Positions 42,895 to 53,591 are shown, numbered from the stretch's first letter. The stretch: 64,000 bases of DNA from Nitrospirota bacterium (GCA_030645475.1 JAUSMA010000007.1:1-64000), one strand, 5' to 3'. A program made the numbers and translations. The notes: generated by a model from the letters alone, not told the origin.

Positions 42895-43167
42895 TTAATG
42901 ACTATGGCCGTCGCCGCTACATTCCCCGCCGCTCGGCATCTGTGACGGGGCTGGAATGCCTGTCATGTTCAAACCGGTCGGCTCAGGACTCGAGACCCCC
43001 ACCGCGCCGGATCGTGCTGCAAACGAGGAAAAAACACGACGTATCGCCGCCCCACAGTCCTTGCAGGCCCTCAGCGGTTCTGCCGATACCCCCTGAATAT
43101 ACTCCCTGCGTCCTGCACAGGGCGGCTGCCGCTGACAATGACCCGTCATATACTCGTAGATAGGCAT
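42895..43167 (-). CDS. FmdB-type zinc-ribbon protein
   Basis: 90 aa. The MPIYEY start and CKDCGAAIRRVFSSF are the FmdB/CxxC regulatory-type zinc ribbon. The first Cys pair (CQRQPPC) is spaced more widely than the usual CxxC. The disordered C-terminus ends in GECSGDGHSH, which could bind metal. FmdB proteins are often small and of unknown role. Confidence 0.72.
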   Translation of the reverse strand: MPIYEYMTGHCQRQPPCAGRREYIQGVSAEPLRACKDCGAAIRRVFSSFAARSGAVGVSSPEPTGLNMTGIPAPSQMPSGGECSGDGHSH

Positions 43168-43195
43168 CGGAACTCTTCTCGCGCGATCATAGTGA

Positions 43196-43864
43196 TTACT
43201 TGTGCGGATTCATACCGGCAGGGGGAACAGACTCGACAATGGTAAATCGCATGGTACCCACTTGATTGCCTGCATGAAACGACTGTTGCCCAAGCGGTGT
43301 AATGAACAGCTTCACCAAATAGGTCCCCACGGCCCACGCATCACCCGTCCTCTTCAGTTCCAAAAACCCATACCGTTCGTGCCCTGGCACTTCCAACGTA
43401 TCTTTGCCGAGCGGCACGGACGAGAGAATGCCCTTCTGTTCCTCGAGAAACCATTGCGCGCTAAACTGGGTAGGATCTTCCAGTGGAGCCGACTCGAATA
43501 CAATATATATCGCGGGGATGTCCCGAGGAAACACCGAGCCAGGATCAACAGGCTTCAGGCGGGGATCCTGGGTATACCAGCCTTTGCGGCCGAACGTATC
43601 CCACTCGACATCATATCCTCTGGCCATCTTAATCCAGGTAAACAGGGATTGAGGGATGCCTTTCTTCTGGTCGTCGAATGACGGGCTCTGCGTCGGATCA
43701 GCCTCGGTGGTGACCTGCTCTTTCGGGACGAATGAATCCCGCGCCTCGACACCCTCCCAGGCACAGAGTCCATACCCCATAGCGGCCAGTATGCCCACCA
43801 GAACCTGCGTCCTTCTTTTGCTTTGTGCGCACATGGAAGCCACCTTGAACGGCTGTTCGCTCAT
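43196..43864 (-). CDS. Secreted protein of unknown function
   Basis: 222 aa with a signal-like helix (RTQVLVGILAAMGYGLCAWE). A mature domain of mixed strands follows (IPAIYIVFESAPLEDPTQFS, VPGHERYGFLELKRTGDAWA, VGTYLVKLFITPLGQQSFHA). No motif recognised. Start 43864, or the ATG at 43834 which brings the signal nearer the N-terminus. Confidence 0.65.
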   Translation of the reverse strand: MSEQPFKVASMCAQSKRRTQVLVGILAAMGYGLCAWEGVEARDSFVPKEQVTTEADPTQSPSFDDQKKGIPQSLFTWIKMARGYDVEWDTFGRKGWYTQDPRLKPVDPGSVFPRDIPAIYIVFESAPLEDPTQFSAQWFLEEQKGILSSVPLGKDTLEVPGHERYGFLELKRTGDAWAVGTYLVKLFITPLGQQSFHAGNQVGTMRFTIVESVPPAGMNPHK

Positions 43865-43995
43865 GTTGTTATGGTATCGGGAGCGCCGCTAGGGGTCAAT
43901 GGCCGACTGACAACATAGCTCATCTTTATACGCTCCGCCTCAGCGTCTATGCTACGCTTAATCAGATATCCCTCTCAGAAAAGGATCCTGTGTAA

Positions 43996-45393
43996 TTGAC
44001 GTCGACCAACACCCTTCAAGAAACCACGCCAACCACCTCCCGACCCCCAAGTACAGGTGAGCAGGGCCTTCGATACGGCCTTCGAGATGGGGCCTGCCAG
44101 GCCATCACGCAAGGTAGCGGAGAACAATACCTCTCTGCCTTTGCGCTGCTTCTGCATGCCAGCCCATTCCAGTTGAGTGCATTATCGGCGCTCCCCCAAC
44201 TCATCGGAACGGGGGCTCAACTCGCCTCAGTCAAACTCTTGCAGTGGTTCCCCAATCGCAAAGCGCTCATCTCTGTCGGTACCGTAGGACAAGCCCTCGC
44301 CTGGATCCCCATCCTGCTCCTGCCGCTCCTGCTCCCGCAGTGGGGGCCCTGGCTCATCGTGGGCGGCGCCGCCGTCTATTTTGCATGCGCCCACTTCACG
44401 ACACCGGCTTGGAACAGCTTGATTGCCGACTGGATCGATCAGCACGAACGGGGCGCCTACTTCGCACGCAGAGCTCAAATCATCGCCAGCCTCAGCTTCT
44501 TCTCACTCTGCGGAGCCGGATGGGTCCTCAGCCTCTGGCAGGATTCCACTGCGGCCTGGTGGGGATTCGTCGTCATCTTCTCCGTCGCAGGGACCGCGCG
44601 CCTGCTCTCGGTCTTGGCCCTGTCGCCTATTCAGGATATACACCAAACCGCCCATCGCGAGGCACAACAAGGATTTCGCGGATTTTTCCGTCAGCGGATC
44701 ACGAAAGACTTTCGTCGATTTCTGCTCTTTGCAGGACTCATGCATGTCGCCGTGTTAGTGGCCGGCCCATTTTTCGTCCTGTACATGCTGCAAGAAATCC
44801 ATCTGTCCTATTTCGGATACGGAGGATGGCTGGCGGCGGGACTGCTCGGTCAGCTCATGACCCTACAGGCCTGGGGCCAATTCGGAGACCGCTTCGGCAA
44901 CAAGGCGTTGATGTCCATCACCGGATTCACCGTGCCGTTTCTTCCCATGCTCTACCTCGTGAGCACGAACTTCGGCTTTCTGATGGCAGTCAATTTCTTG
45001 GGTGGTGTGATCTGGGCCGGCCTGGCCTTGGGCCTGCAGAATTATGTATTCGATTCGGTCGGCCCTGAGGACCGCGCGAAAGCCATTGCGTTGTACAGCA
45101 CGGTCAACGCCGTAGGATGGTCGGTGGGAGCCTTGCTCGGCAGTTGGTTGGTCGAGAGCCTGCCCTCTCACGTCGAATGGGCAGGTGCCACACTCACATA
45201 TGCATCAAATTTACCCTTTGTCTTCTTTCTCTCAGGTGCCCTGCGGCTGCTGGTCTCTGCCTGCCTTCTTGGCACCTTCCATGAAGCGCGGCAAGTAGAG
45301 CGGCTGCCACGGCGACAACTGCTCTGGGAATTACCGCTGGTGAAGCCCCTTGCCCAATTTGCAACCTGGGCGAGACCCACAACGAATCGCTAA
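43996..45393 (+). CDS. MFS transporter
   Basis: 465 aa, about twelve membrane helices (for example LISVGTVGQALAWIPILLLP, WLIVGGAAVYFACAHFTTPA, FLLFAGLMHVAVLVAGPFFV). Basic loop signatures (FGDRFGNKALMSITG between helices 8 and 9; PEDRAKAIALYSTVNAVGWS) fit the MFS. Substrate unknown. It starts at TTG 43996 with AAGGAT nine bases ahead; no ATG lies close by. Confidence 0.85.
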   Translation: MTSTNTLQETTPTTSRPPSTGEQGLRYGLRDGACQAITQGSGEQYLSAFALLLHASPFQLSALSALPQLIGTGAQLASVKLLQWFPNRKALISVGTVGQALAWIPILLLPLLLPQWGPWLIVGGAAVYFACAHFTTPAWNSLIADWIDQHERGAYFARRAQIIASLSFFSLCGAGWVLSLWQDSTAAWWGFVVIFSVAGTARLLSVLALSPIQDIHQTAHREAQQGFRGFFRQRITKDFRRFLLFAGLMHVAVLVAGPFFVLYMLQEIHLSYFGYGGWLAAGLLGQLMTLQAWGQFGDRFGNKALMSITGFTVPFLPMLYLVSTNFGFLMAVNFLGGVIWAGLALGLQNYVFDSVGPEDRAKAIALYSTVNAVGWSVGALLGSWLVESLPSHVEWAGATLTYASNLPFVFFLSGALRLLVSACLLGTFHEARQVERLPRRQLLWELPLVKPLAQFATWARPTTNR

Positions 45394-45406
45394 AAAGGCG
45401 GTCACG

Positions 45407-45628
45407 CTAACGTGGAACCGGCGGCTGAGCGGCTCGCTCTTGTTCCTCTTGTTTGAGCTTCTCGAATGCCCGATCGGCATGGCCCCGAACTTGATCCGCA
45501 GTCGGCTGTGGAGTGGGCTTGGGTTGATCGCCGGCGCAGGCCCCAACGACCGAGCACAGCACGAAACCCATCAAGCCCACAACTGCCACTCGCTGCCATG
45601 TCTTCGCGCTTGTACGATCGATCACCAT
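45407..45628 (-). CDS. Small Pro/Gln-rich lipoprotein
   Basis: 73 aa. Signal with lipobox (CSVVGACAGDQ; Cys near residue 31), then a short disordered, charged tail (PKPTPQPTADQVRGHADRAF EKLKQEEQ). Likely an anchored peptide exposed to the periplasm. It ends 14 bp from the convergent MFS gene stop. Confidence 0.6.
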   Translation of the reverse strand: MVIDRTSAKTWQRVAVVGLMGFVLCSVVGACAGDQPKPTPQPTADQVRGHADRAFEKLKQEEQERAAQPPVPR

Positions 45629-45807
45629 TTCGTCCCTCCCGCATTGAGGCCCATGACGTCAACGTCGCATCAATTTATTTTACGCCCCTCATAGTCGGAA
45701 CACTACCTCACCCCTGGCCTCCACGCTCGCCCCATATGCGTCCGCATTGACTGGGTCAGACCGACAGGGTATTGTGCCCGATAGACCACCTGAACCCCCG
45801 AGGCTCC

Positions 45808-46254
45808 ATGTCGCTACACGACCGCCTGACAGAAGATCTCAAGCTCGCGATGAAGGCCCGAGACCAACTGCGCATGGACGTCATCCGCATGGTCAAGGCT
45901 GCCGTCATGAATAAGGAGCTTGAGCTCAAGAAGGACCTCGACGATGCGGAAATGAGCCGCGTCATGACGGCTATGATCAAGCAGCGCCGTGAATCCGTCG
46001 AACAATTCGAAAAGGGCAACCGCGTCGAGCTCGCGGCAAAGGAGCGACAAGAGATCACCATTCTCGAGTCCTATCTCCCGCAAGCCATTTCACCGGAACA
46101 ACTCGCCACCATCGTCGACACAGCCATTCAACAAACCGGCGCGCACTCGCTCAAAGAAATGGGAGCGGTGATGAAGGCAGTGATGGTCCTGGTGGCCGGT
46201 CAAACGGTAGACGGAAAACAGATCAGCGAACTCGTGCGCGCCAAGCTCCAGTAG
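45808..46254 (+). CDS. yqeY: GatB/YqeY domain protein
   Basis: 148 aa, beginning MSLHDRLTEDLKLAMKARDQ. The YqeY fold (LRMDVIRMVKAAVMNKELEL, AAKERQEITILESYLPQAIS, HSLKEMGAVMKAVM) is the domain shared with the C-terminus of GatB. It binds tRNA in GatB, but the stand-alone role is not established. GAGG precedes the ATG at 45808. The annotation does not imply amidotransferase activity. Confidence 0.92.
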   Translation: MSLHDRLTEDLKLAMKARDQLRMDVIRMVKAAVMNKELELKKDLDDAEMSRVMTAMIKQRRESVEQFEKGNRVELAAKERQEITILESYLPQAISPEQLATIVDTAIQQTGAHSLKEMGAVMKAVMVLVAGQTVDGKQISELVRAKLQ

Positions 46255-46325
46255 CCCGACCGGCACCTGCTATACTCGAAGGTAATTGCTCGCACATTCC
46301 GTGTAAGCGCCTGACAGGACACAGC

Positions 46326-46964
46326 ATGGGCATTCTTATCGTCGACGACTCCCCGGACCAGCAAGTACTCCTCCGAGCCATCCTCGGGAAAGCCGGCCAT
46401 ACGGATCTCCAGAGTGCCGACTCAGCACAGGCTGCGTTCCTCCTACTCAACATGGACGGCCAGACACCGCCACCCCAGATCGACTTGGTCCTGATGGACG
46501 TCCTGATGCCCGAGCTGGACGGAGTCGAAGCCTGCCGCCAGATCAAAAGCCGACCGCATCTTCGTGACATTCCTATTATCATGGTCACGGCCAAGAGCGA
46601 CCTTTCCAATCTCCAAGAAGCCTTCGCAGCCGGAGCCATCGATTTCATCACCAAACCCGTAACCAGCGTAGAACTCCTCGCCCGTGCCGCCTCCGCGCTG
46701 GCGCTGAAGAAGGAAATGGACTGCCGTAAAGCGCGCGAAGAAGAGCTCCGTCGAAGCAATGATGCGCTACAGAAGGCGATGGGGGAGGTGAAAGTCCTCA
46801 GAGGACTCATCCCCATCTGCGCGTCCTGCAAGAAAATCCGGAATGACGGTGGATTCTGGCAGCAATTGGAAGAATACATCGGCGAACATTCCGAGGCTGA
46901 ATTCAGCCACGGCATCTGCCAGCCCTGCGTCAAAAAGCTTTATCCTGGAGTTTATCAGGAGTAG
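46326..46964 (+). CDS. Response regulator with C-terminal zinc-ribbon-like domain
   Basis: 212 aa. REC domain (LIVDDSPDQ, acceptor Asp in [10 protein letters not shown], Lys in FITKPV), a coiled coil (about 130-155), then [20 protein letters not shown] and [11 protein letters not shown], two CxxC pairs likely binding zinc. The C-terminal module recurs at the ends of sensor kinases. It starts the four-gene signalling block. Confidence 0.88.
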   Translation: MGILIVDDSPDQQVLLRAILGKAGHTDLQSADSAQAAFLLLNMDGQTPPPQIDLVLMDVLMPELDGVEACRQIKSRPHLRDIPIIMVTAKSDLSNLQEAFAAGAIDFITKPVTSVELLARAASALALKKEMDCRKAREEELRRSNDALQKAMGEVKVLRGLIPICASCKKIRNDGGFWQQLEEYIGEHSEAEFSHGICQPCVKKLYPGVYQE

Positions 46965-47014
46965 TTGCTACGCTTTCTCAGGCTCACCACTCGTATTCAC
47001 GGGGTATCGCGCGC

Positions 47015-48019
47015 ATGGGAATTTTAATCGTTGATGACTCGGCGGACGACCGCCTCCTGCTTCAGTCGATTCTCTCGGCAGCCGGCTACGACCATATCCT
47101 GGTCGCCGACTCGGCAGCCGATGCATTCCGGTTGCTCGGACTCGATGGCGACAAGCGCGGAGCCGCCCGCATCGACCTCATCCTCATGGATATTATTATG
47201 CCGGAAATGAACGGCATCGAAGCCTGCCGTCAAATCAAAGCGGTCGAACGATTCCGCGACACGCCCATTATGATGGTCACCGTCAAAACCGATCCAGTCG
47301 ATCTCCAGCTCGCCTTTGCCGCAGGCGCACTCGACTATATTGGGAAACCCATCAACAAGATTGAACTGCTGACGCGCGTCCGATCGGTCTTACGCCTGGT
47401 TCACGAAATCGATCGCAGGCAAGCCCGAGAGCAGGAGCTCCTTGAAGTTATGCGCCAACTCCAGGAAGCAAACCAGATGCTCCTCCGCCTATCCTGCCTC
47501 GACGGCCTCACCGGCATTACCAATCGCCGTCAATTCGACGACTTCCTGGATCAGGAATGGCGTCGGGCCGTTCGCGAATCGACGCCGCTCTCCCTGATCA
47601 TGCTCGACATCGATCGCTTCAAATCTTATAACGATGCCCATGGCCATACATCGGGCGACGAATGCCTCAGGCAAGTGGCTGCTGCGATCTCGGGTGCCGT
47701 CAACAGACCAGGAGACCTGGTCGCTCGCTATGGCGGCGACGAATTCGTGGTCGTCCTCCCCGGCACCCGTACGGACGGAGCGGCCCAGGTAGCAGAGACA
47801 CTTCGCCAGCGCATTCAAGCCCTCGGGATTACACATTCTGACGGCAAATTCATCACGATCAGCGTCGGCTTTGCCAGCATCATCCCAAGCCGAACCGCCT
47901 CCCCCACCGATTTAATCAAAGCCGCAGACCAAGCGCTGTATCAAGCCAAGCAAGAAGGCCGCAATCGAGCCAAGCAGGCCGGCATTCTCACGCTCGTCCC
48001 GCATTCCCACGAGGACTGA
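47015..48019 (+). CDS. REC-GGDEF response regulator (diguanylate cyclase)
   Basis: 334 aa. REC ([25 protein letters not shown]) joined by a helix to a GGDEF domain with intact [13 protein letters not shown] and the substrate motif [11 protein letters not shown], so it should synthesise c-di-GMP. No RxxD inhibitory site was confirmed. Its REC is closely similar to that of the gene 46326-46964, suggesting local duplication. Confidence 0.92.
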   Translation: MGILIVDDSADDRLLLQSILSAAGYDHILVADSAADAFRLLGLDGDKRGAARIDLILMDIIMPEMNGIEACRQIKAVERFRDTPIMMVTVKTDPVDLQLAFAAGALDYIGKPINKIELLTRVRSVLRLVHEIDRRQAREQELLEVMRQLQEANQMLLRLSCLDGLTGITNRRQFDDFLDQEWRRAVRESTPLSLIMLDIDRFKSYNDAHGHTSGDECLRQVAAAISGAVNRPGDLVARYGGDEFVVVLPGTRTDGAAQVAETLRQRIQALGITHSDGKFITISVGFASIIPSRTASPTDLIKAADQALYQAKQEGRNRAKQAGILTLVPHSHED

Positions 48020-48174
48020 CCTTCTCCTTGCTATGACCATGATGCCAGGGCCTCGACGAGATGTGCTGGTGGCAATCGGCGCGGCACGTACCGCCACCCT
48101 CTCGTTGCCCTTACCTTCATATCCTTTCCCAGTCTCTTCAGGCTATATGCATTCCGTCGTCAGCGAGAGCCTGA

Positions 48175-51100
48175 GTGTCCATGCCTAAGAAAACACCACC
48201 GAGGCGAACGAATCAGACGGCTAAGCGACAACCAACCGCTCCTGCCCCCCGCCGCTTACAGGCCACACAGCCATCAACACGCCAAGTGCCCCTGCCCTCA
48301 CGTACCGAATCGACAAGGAAGCAAGGACGCCGCGCTGCCCTCCCTCAAAATACGACACAAGCGAAGCTGGCTCTGCAGAGAAGCGAGGAACGGTTTCGCG
48401 CCTTGGTGGAAACGACAAGCGATTGGGTCTGGGAAATCGATGCGCATGCAGTGTTTACCTACTCGAGCCCACAAGTTTTCGATATCCTCGGATATGAACC
48501 GAAGGACGTACTCGGGAAAACTCTGTTCGACTTGATGCCGCGGGAAGAAGCCCGCCGCATCGAAAACCTGTTTGCCCCCATCGCAGAAGCGCGGCAACCG
48601 TTCAGCCGTATCGAGTCCGTCTACCTGCATAAAGACGGCCGCCGCATCGTCCTTGAATGCGGAGGCATGCCCATACTCGATCATGCCAACAGGTTCAGCG
48701 GATACTGTGGCATCGATCGAGACATTACGGAACGCAACCGCATCGCAGAGGAAACGAGACACAATCAAACGCTCCTGGCCTCCATCATCGAGAATATCCC
48801 CCACATGATTTTCGTCAAAGATGCCAAGACCCTCAAGTTTGTGCGCTTCAACCTGGCAGGGGAACAATTGCTCGGATATCCTAGAGAAGAACTCATCGGT
48901 AAAAGCGATTATGACTTCTTCTCCGAACAGGAAGCCGACTTCTTCACAAACTTGGACCGTCAAGCATTGCAGCTCGGGCAGAGTCTCGATATTCCGGAAG
49001 AACCCGTCGAAACTCGGCAGAAGGGAAAAAGGCTGCTCCATACCAAGAAAGTCCCGATCAACGGCGAGGATGGCACCCCCCAGTATTTGCTCGGCATTTC
49101 AGAAGACATCACCGAGCGCACACACATCGAGCACGGTGAACGAGAGCGGGCGCGCAAGCTGGAACAGCAACAGATTTCGCTGTGTGAACTGGCCAAGCAC
49201 GAGGCGATCTACTCGGGAAATCTCGACGAAGCGTTGCAATTGATCACCGAAACGGGAAGCCGAGTACTCGGAGTGGAGCGGTCGAGCATTTGGGCGCTCA
49301 ACGAACAAGGCAATGAGCTTGAACTGCTCGACCTCTACGAACGGATCTCGAACCGGCACACCGCCGGCGCCACACTGCCCGCCCAAGACTACCCGTCTTA
49401 CTTCCAAGCCATCGGACATGAAGAACATGCGATTGCGGCCCATGACGCGCATGCAGACCTCCGGACCAGGGAGTTTTCCCAATCCTATCTGACCCCACTC
49501 GGGATTGGCGCCATGCTGGATGCGCCAGTCCGTCGCAAGGGACAGGTCATCGGCGTGTTATGCCACGAACATGTCGGGAGGCCTCGTTCCTGGACGATGG
49601 AGGAAGTGTATTTCTCCAGTTCACTGGCCACCTTTATCACCCTTGCGCTCGAAGCTCACCAACGCCGGGGGGCTGAGCAAGCTCTCGTCCTGGCCAAAGA
49701 GGCAGCGGAAGTCGCCAGCCGGGCAAAGAGCGAGTTTCTGGCCGGCGTAAGCCACGAGATCCGGACGCCGATGAATGCGATTATCGGGATGGCCGATTTG
49801 TTGTGGGAAACGGACCTCACCCCCGATCAGAGGAAATATTTGCGAATTTTTCGCCGAGCCGGAGGAAACCTCTTAAGTCTGATTAACGATATTCTAGACC
49901 TCTCAAAAGTTGAAGTCGGCCATCTTGAATTGGAATCAACCGACTTCGACTTGAACGATTTGATTGAAAAGGCCATCGAGATTCTCGCCATGCGGGCGAA
50001 TGAAAAAGGCCTCGAACTGGCCTGCCACCTCTCACCCACCGTGCCCTGCGCCTTGATCGGAGATCCCCACCGGCTCCACCAGATACTCCTCAACCTCATC
50101 AGCAACGCAATCAAATTCACAGACAGCGGGTCCATCACCGTGCGGGTCACAGAGGACCCCGATGTTCCCACGCCTGGAGCGATTCGATTTTCCGTCAGCG
50201 ATACCGGTATCGGCGTTCCGTCCGACAAACTCGATACCATCTTTGAGAGCTTTACCCAAGGTCACGCCTCCATGACGCGCAAGTATGGGGGAACCGGTTT
50301 GGGCCTCACCATTTCAAAACAATTGGCCGAACTCATGAACGGACGCATATGGGTCGATAGCACCCTCGGGCAGGGCAGCACGTTCCATTGCTCGGTACAG
50401 TTAGCGGTGCAATCCAGTCCAGCACCTACGCAGGATAACGCCCTCGTCAATCTTCAGGGAATCAGAACCCTTGTGGTGGACGACCACGCCACCAACCGCC
50501 TGATCCTTTCTGAAACCCTGGCCGCCTTGGGTGCAGAAGTGACAGATGTTGCGTCTGGCCGCGAAGCCATCGCTGAATGGCGGCGCGCCTCTATGTCGGC
50601 GCGTCCCTATCAGCTCTTGCTTCTCGACTGCCGCATGCCGGAGATGGACGGGTTCCAAGTCGTCGAAACCATCCGACAGGCCAGCCCCTCCCTCGACCTG
50701 ACGATTGTGATGCTGGCCTCCCACCATTGGGCCGACGACATTGCCCGCACCTACGATATGGGACTCGGCGGGTATTTGATCAAACCCATCAGGAAATCTG
50801 ATCTGCTGCAGACCGTCGGGATCGCCCTCGACCGTGCAACGGGCACCCACCACGCCACGACTTCAGCACGCGTGACTCCCTCAGCTTCGAACGAAACCAG
50901 AGCGCTTCGCATCCTATTGGTCGAAGATTCCCCGGACAATCAAGTGCTGATCCGTTCCTATTTGAAGCAGACGCCCTATCGCCTCGATATCGCGAATCAC
51001 GGAGGCATCGCATTGGAGCTATTCAAGAATGGTTATTACGACCTGATCCTCATGGACATGCAGATGCCGGTCATGGACGGCTATGAAGCCACCCTCGCGA

Positions 51101-51285
51101 TCAGGGCCTGGGAACGGGAGCATGATCTTCCGCCGACACAGATCATTGCCTTGACCGCTCTAGCTCTGAAAGAAGACGGAATCAAGATTCTCGACGCCGG
51201 CTGCAATGCCCATATGACCAAACCCATCAAGAAGCACACGCTCTTAGAAGTACTACAGGCTTGTAAAGGACGCTGCACCTCATGA
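48175..51285 (+). CDS. Hybrid sensor histidine kinase (PAS-PAS-GAF-HK-REC-REC)
   Basis: 1036 aa, cytoplasmic by lack of membrane helices. Order: basic disordered N-terminus (1-60), two PAS domains (about 70-190, 195-315), GAF (about 330-500), H-box SHEIRTPMNAIIG near 525, ATPase domain (NLISNAIKFTD, GTGLGLTISKQL), REC1 (TLVVDDHATN, LLLDCRMPEM) and REC2 (ILLVEDSPDN, LILMDMQMPVM). GTG 48175 or ATG 48181 starts it. The HPt gene overlaps its stop, forming a phosphorelay. Confidence 0.93.
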   Translation: MSMPKKTPPRRTNQTAKRQPTAPAPRRLQATQPSTRQVPLPSRTESTRKQGRRAALPQNTTQAKLALQRSEERFRALVETTSDWVWEIDAHAVFTYSSPQVFDILGYEPKDVLGKTLFDLMPREEARRIENLFAPIAEARQPFSRIESVYLHKDGRRIVLECGGMPILDHANRFSGYCGIDRDITERNRIAEETRHNQTLLASIIENIPHMIFVKDAKTLKFVRFNLAGEQLLGYPREELIGKSDYDFFSEQEADFFTNLDRQALQLGQSLDIPEEPVETRQKGKRLLHTKKVPINGEDGTPQYLLGISEDITERTHIEHGERERARKLEQQQISLCELAKHEAIYSGNLDEALQLITETGSRVLGVERSSIWALNEQGNELELLDLYERISNRHTAGATLPAQDYPSYFQAIGHEEHAIAAHDAHADLRTREFSQSYLTPLGIGAMLDAPVRRKGQVIGVLCHEHVGRPRSWTMEEVYFSSSLATFITLALEAHQRRGAEQALVLAKEAAEVASRAKSEFLAGVSHEIRTPMNAIIGMADLLWETDLTPDQRKYLRIFRRAGGNLLSLINDILDLSKVEVGHLELESTDFDLNDLIEKAIEILAMRANEKGLELACHLSPTVPCALIGDPHRLHQILLNLISNAIKFTDSGSITVRVTEDPDVPTPGAIRFSVSDTGIGVPSDKLDTIFESFTQGHASMTRKYGGTGLGLTISKQLAELMNGRIWVDSTLGQGSTFHCSVQLAVQSSPAPTQDNALVNLQGIRTLVVDDHATNRLILSETLAALGAEVTDVASGREAIAEWRRASMSARPYQLLLLDCRMPEMDGFQVVETIRQASPSLDLTIVMLASHHWADDIARTYDMGLGGYLIKPIRKSDLLQTVGIALDRATGTHHATTSARVTPSASNETRALRILLVEDSPDNQVLIRSYLKQTPYRLDIANHGGIALELFKNGYYDLILMDMQMPVMDGYEATLAIRAWEREHDLPPTQIIALTALALKEDGIKILDAGCNAHMTKPIKKHTLLEVLQACKGRCTS

Positions 51286-51611
51286 CAAGGGGACAGAATG
51301 AAAGCGCAGAGGGGCCCATTACCGTACTGATCGACCAGGACCTCGAAGAGATCGTACCTGGGTTTTTAGAGAACCGTCGAGGTGACGTGAATACGCTCGA
51401 ACGTGCGTTGAAAGAGAATGACCTGCGCGCGATTCATCTGATCGGTCATCGCCTGAAGGGGGATGGGGGAGGATACGGATTCGACGCCATCAGTGTAATC
51501 GGAGGTGTCCTGGAGCAAGCAGCCGCACGAGAAGACCGGGTTGTAATCAGACGACAGATCGCCGAACTCGTCGACTATCTCGCCCGCGTCACAGTGGTGT
51601 ATCGGAGATGA
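51282..51611 (+). CDS. HPt-domain phosphotransfer protein
   Basis: 109 aa, four-helix Hpt domain. The phospho-accepting His is in IHLIGHRLKGDGGGYGFDAI, with the family's His-x-x-Lys-Gly. It receives phosphate from the last receiver of the hybrid kinase and could pass it to the REC proteins of the block. ATGA overlap with the kinase gene. Confidence 0.9.
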   Translation: MTRGQNESAEGPITVLIDQDLEEIVPGFLENRRGDVNTLERALKENDLRAIHLIGHRLKGDGGGYGFDAISVIGGVLEQAAAREDRVVIRRQIAELVDYLARVTVVYRR

Positions 51612-51648
51612 GAGGAAAGAGGAACAAACGGCACAAGCTAGCTTGGTT

Positions 51649-51724
51649 TGGTGGAGGGCAGGGGAATTGAACCCCCGACCCCTACGTTGCGAACGTAGTG
51701 CTCTCCCAACTGAGCTAGCCCCCC
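51649..51724 (-). tRNA. tRNA-Ala (CGC)
   Basis: Minus-strand cloverleaf: acceptor GGGGGGC/GCCCTCC with one G-T pair, D-arm AGCTCAGTTGGGAGAGC, anticodon loop TTCGCAA (anticodon CGC), T-arm GGGTTCAATTCCC. Discriminator A, encoded CCA at 51649-51651. Confidence 0.97.
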
Positions 51725-51772
51725 ACTCGACCAACTGACAACCGGCGAGACGAACGCCTCACAGATCTGCGC

Positions 51773-51801
51773 ATTATACACAACCATTCTCTGAGACTCT
51801 A
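51773..51801 (-). promoter_or_regulatory. Candidate promoter of tRNA-Ala
   Basis: Minus strand perfect TATAAT (51773-51778), 17 bp from a weak TAGAGT (51796-51801). Start near 51766, about 40 nt before the tRNA 5' end. Confidence 0.4.
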
Positions 51802-51825
51802 CCGGAAGTTCGTTCCGCGACGGAG

Positions 51826-52500
51826 TTAGAACGGGCCGATCACCGCATCGCCGACCGGCTTTCCCTCCTCGATCAACACACGACGCCCCTCAACCCGTAA
51901 TCGCCCTTCGGCGAAGAGCTGAACCGCTCGCGGGTAGATTTTGTGTTCCTGGACAAGAATCCGAGCCGCCAAGGTGTCGGAACTATCCTCGTCGAGAATC
52001 GGAACCGCTGCCTGAAGAATGATCGGTCCTTCATCCACGCCTTCCGTCACAAAGTGCACCGTACATCCGGCAAGCTTACAGCCCCACTCAATGGCTTTCT
52101 TCTGCACATCCAACCCCGGGAACGAGGGCAACAGGGACGGATGGATGTTCATCATGCGATTGGCGAAGGCCTCCACCAAAACTCTGGTCACGATCTTCAT
52201 ATACCCAGCTAATAGCACCAACTCCACGTCGTGCTGCCTGAGCACATCGAGGAGCGCGAGATCGTAGGCCTCGCGGCTATCAGGCCTGCCTGCATAGAGT
52301 TTAGGATCAATGAAGAGACCGGAGAGTCCGTGCCGGCTGGCTCGCTCGAGCGCCGGGGAGTCTTTCTTATTGCTGATGACGGCGACAATCCTGGCCTGAA
52401 CGGTCCCCGCTTCGATCGCGTCGATCACCGCGTGAAGATTCGATCCGCGCCCGGATGCCAACACGGCGACTCGTAGCGCATCCGTCCGCTTAGTCGACAT
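51826..52500 (-). CDS. purN: Phosphoribosylglycinamide formyltransferase
   Basis: Adds the C8 formyl group in purine synthesis. 224 aa. Motifs: [19 protein letters not shown] (formyl-donor loop), [15 protein letters not shown], the catalytic [20 protein letters not shown] (Asn, His) and [19 protein letters not shown] (Asp). The ATG at 52500 overlaps the purM stop by eleven bases; the upstream frame to 52584 is inside purM. Confidence 0.96.
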   Translation of the reverse strand: MSTKRTDALRVAVLASGRGSNLHAVIDAIEAGTVQARIVAVISNKKDSPALERASRHGLSGLFIDPKLYAGRPDSREAYDLALLDVLRQHDVELVLLAGYMKIVTRVLVEAFANRMMNIHPSLLPSFPGLDVQKKAIEWGCKLAGCTVHFVTEGVDEGPIILQAAVPILDEDSSDTLAARILVQEHKIYPRAVQLFAEGRLRVEGRRVLIEEGKPVGDAVIGPF

Positions 52501-53527
52501 ACTCCACCAATGGTCCATCGCCGGTCGATGACACGATGGTCCCGATCTGACAAGCCGGATCGCCCAACGCCGTGGCCCGCGCAATAACCGCCTGAGCAGA
52601 CGGCGCCGGCACCACGAGAATCATCCCGACCCCCATGTTGAAGACACGATACATCTCTTCCCGCTCGACCTGCCCAAGCCTGGCAATCGCCTGAAAAATA
52701 GGTGGCACGGTCCAGGCACTCCGCTGCACCTGAGCCCGGACACCAGAGGGAAACACGCGCGGGAGATTTTCGGTAATGCCACCGCCGGTGATATGGGCGA
52801 TGCCCTTGATGGGATATTCCTGAATCAACGAGAGGACCTGTTTGGCATAGATTCTGGTCGGCGTCAGCAAGACATCCCCGAGCGGCCGATCGAGTTCCGG
52901 CAAGCGACTGGTCATGTCCAGCTTCGCCTTGTCCAACAAGACCCGGCGGGCCAGGGAATAGCCGTTACTATGCAAACCGGTTGAGGCCAGTCCAATCAGC
53001 ACGTCGCCCGGCGCGATGCTGCGGCCATCGATCATCTTGGGTCGATCCACCACGCCGACGGCGAACCCTGCCAGATCATACTCGCCCTCAGCATAGAAGG
53101 AGGGCATCTCGGCGGTTTCTCCGCCGATCAAGGCGCAGCCAGCCTGGCGACAGCCCTCAGCGATCCCCTTGAGCACGGACTCAGCCTTGGGGACAGCCAG
53201 TTTTCCCGTCGCGAAATAATCCAAAAAGAACAGCGGCTCCGCGCCGCTGACCACGATATCGTTCACGCACATGGCCACCAGATCGATCCCGACGGTATCG
53301 TGGCGATCCGTGAGGAAGGCAATCTTCAGCTTCGTTCCGACCCCGTCAGTGCCGGAGACCAGGACCGGCTCGGCATAACGATGGGCCTGCAGCCGGAACA
53401 ATCCCCCGAACCCGCCGATGTCCGTCAGGACTTCAGGACGGAACGTGGATCGCACCAACGGCGAAATACGGTCGACGAACTCGTCGCCCGCATCAATATC
53501 GACTCCGGCATCTCGGTAGGTTGTCAT
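52490..53527 (-). CDS. purM: Phosphoribosylformylglycinamidine cyclo-ligase (AIR synthetase)
   Basis: 345 aa. Motifs [34 protein letters not shown] (ATP-binding), [11 protein letters not shown] and the C-terminal [13 protein letters not shown] are typical. [18 protein letters not shown] is the usual PurM start, so the ATG at 53527 is preferred over 53539/53554. Overlaps purN, forming a purine pair. Confidence 0.96.
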   Translation of the reverse strand: MTTYRDAGVDIDAGDEFVDRISPLVRSTFRPEVLTDIGGFGGLFRLQAHRYAEPVLVSGTDGVGTKLKIAFLTDRHDTVGIDLVAMCVNDIVVSGAEPLFFLDYFATGKLAVPKAESVLKGIAEGCRQAGCALIGGETAEMPSFYAEGEYDLAGFAVGVVDRPKMIDGRSIAPGDVLIGLASTGLHSNGYSLARRVLLDKAKLDMTSRLPELDRPLGDVLLTPTRIYAKQVLSLIQEYPIKGIAHITGGGITENLPRVFPSGVRAQVQRSAWTVPPIFQAIARLGQVEREEMYRVFNMGVGMILVVPAPSAQAVIARATALGDPACQIGTIVSSTGDGPLVEYVD

Positions 53528-53591
53528 AAGAGGGCGCATCTTAACGGACGACACTTGCAGAGGTCAACGCACTGACCCCCGATCTCACAAG

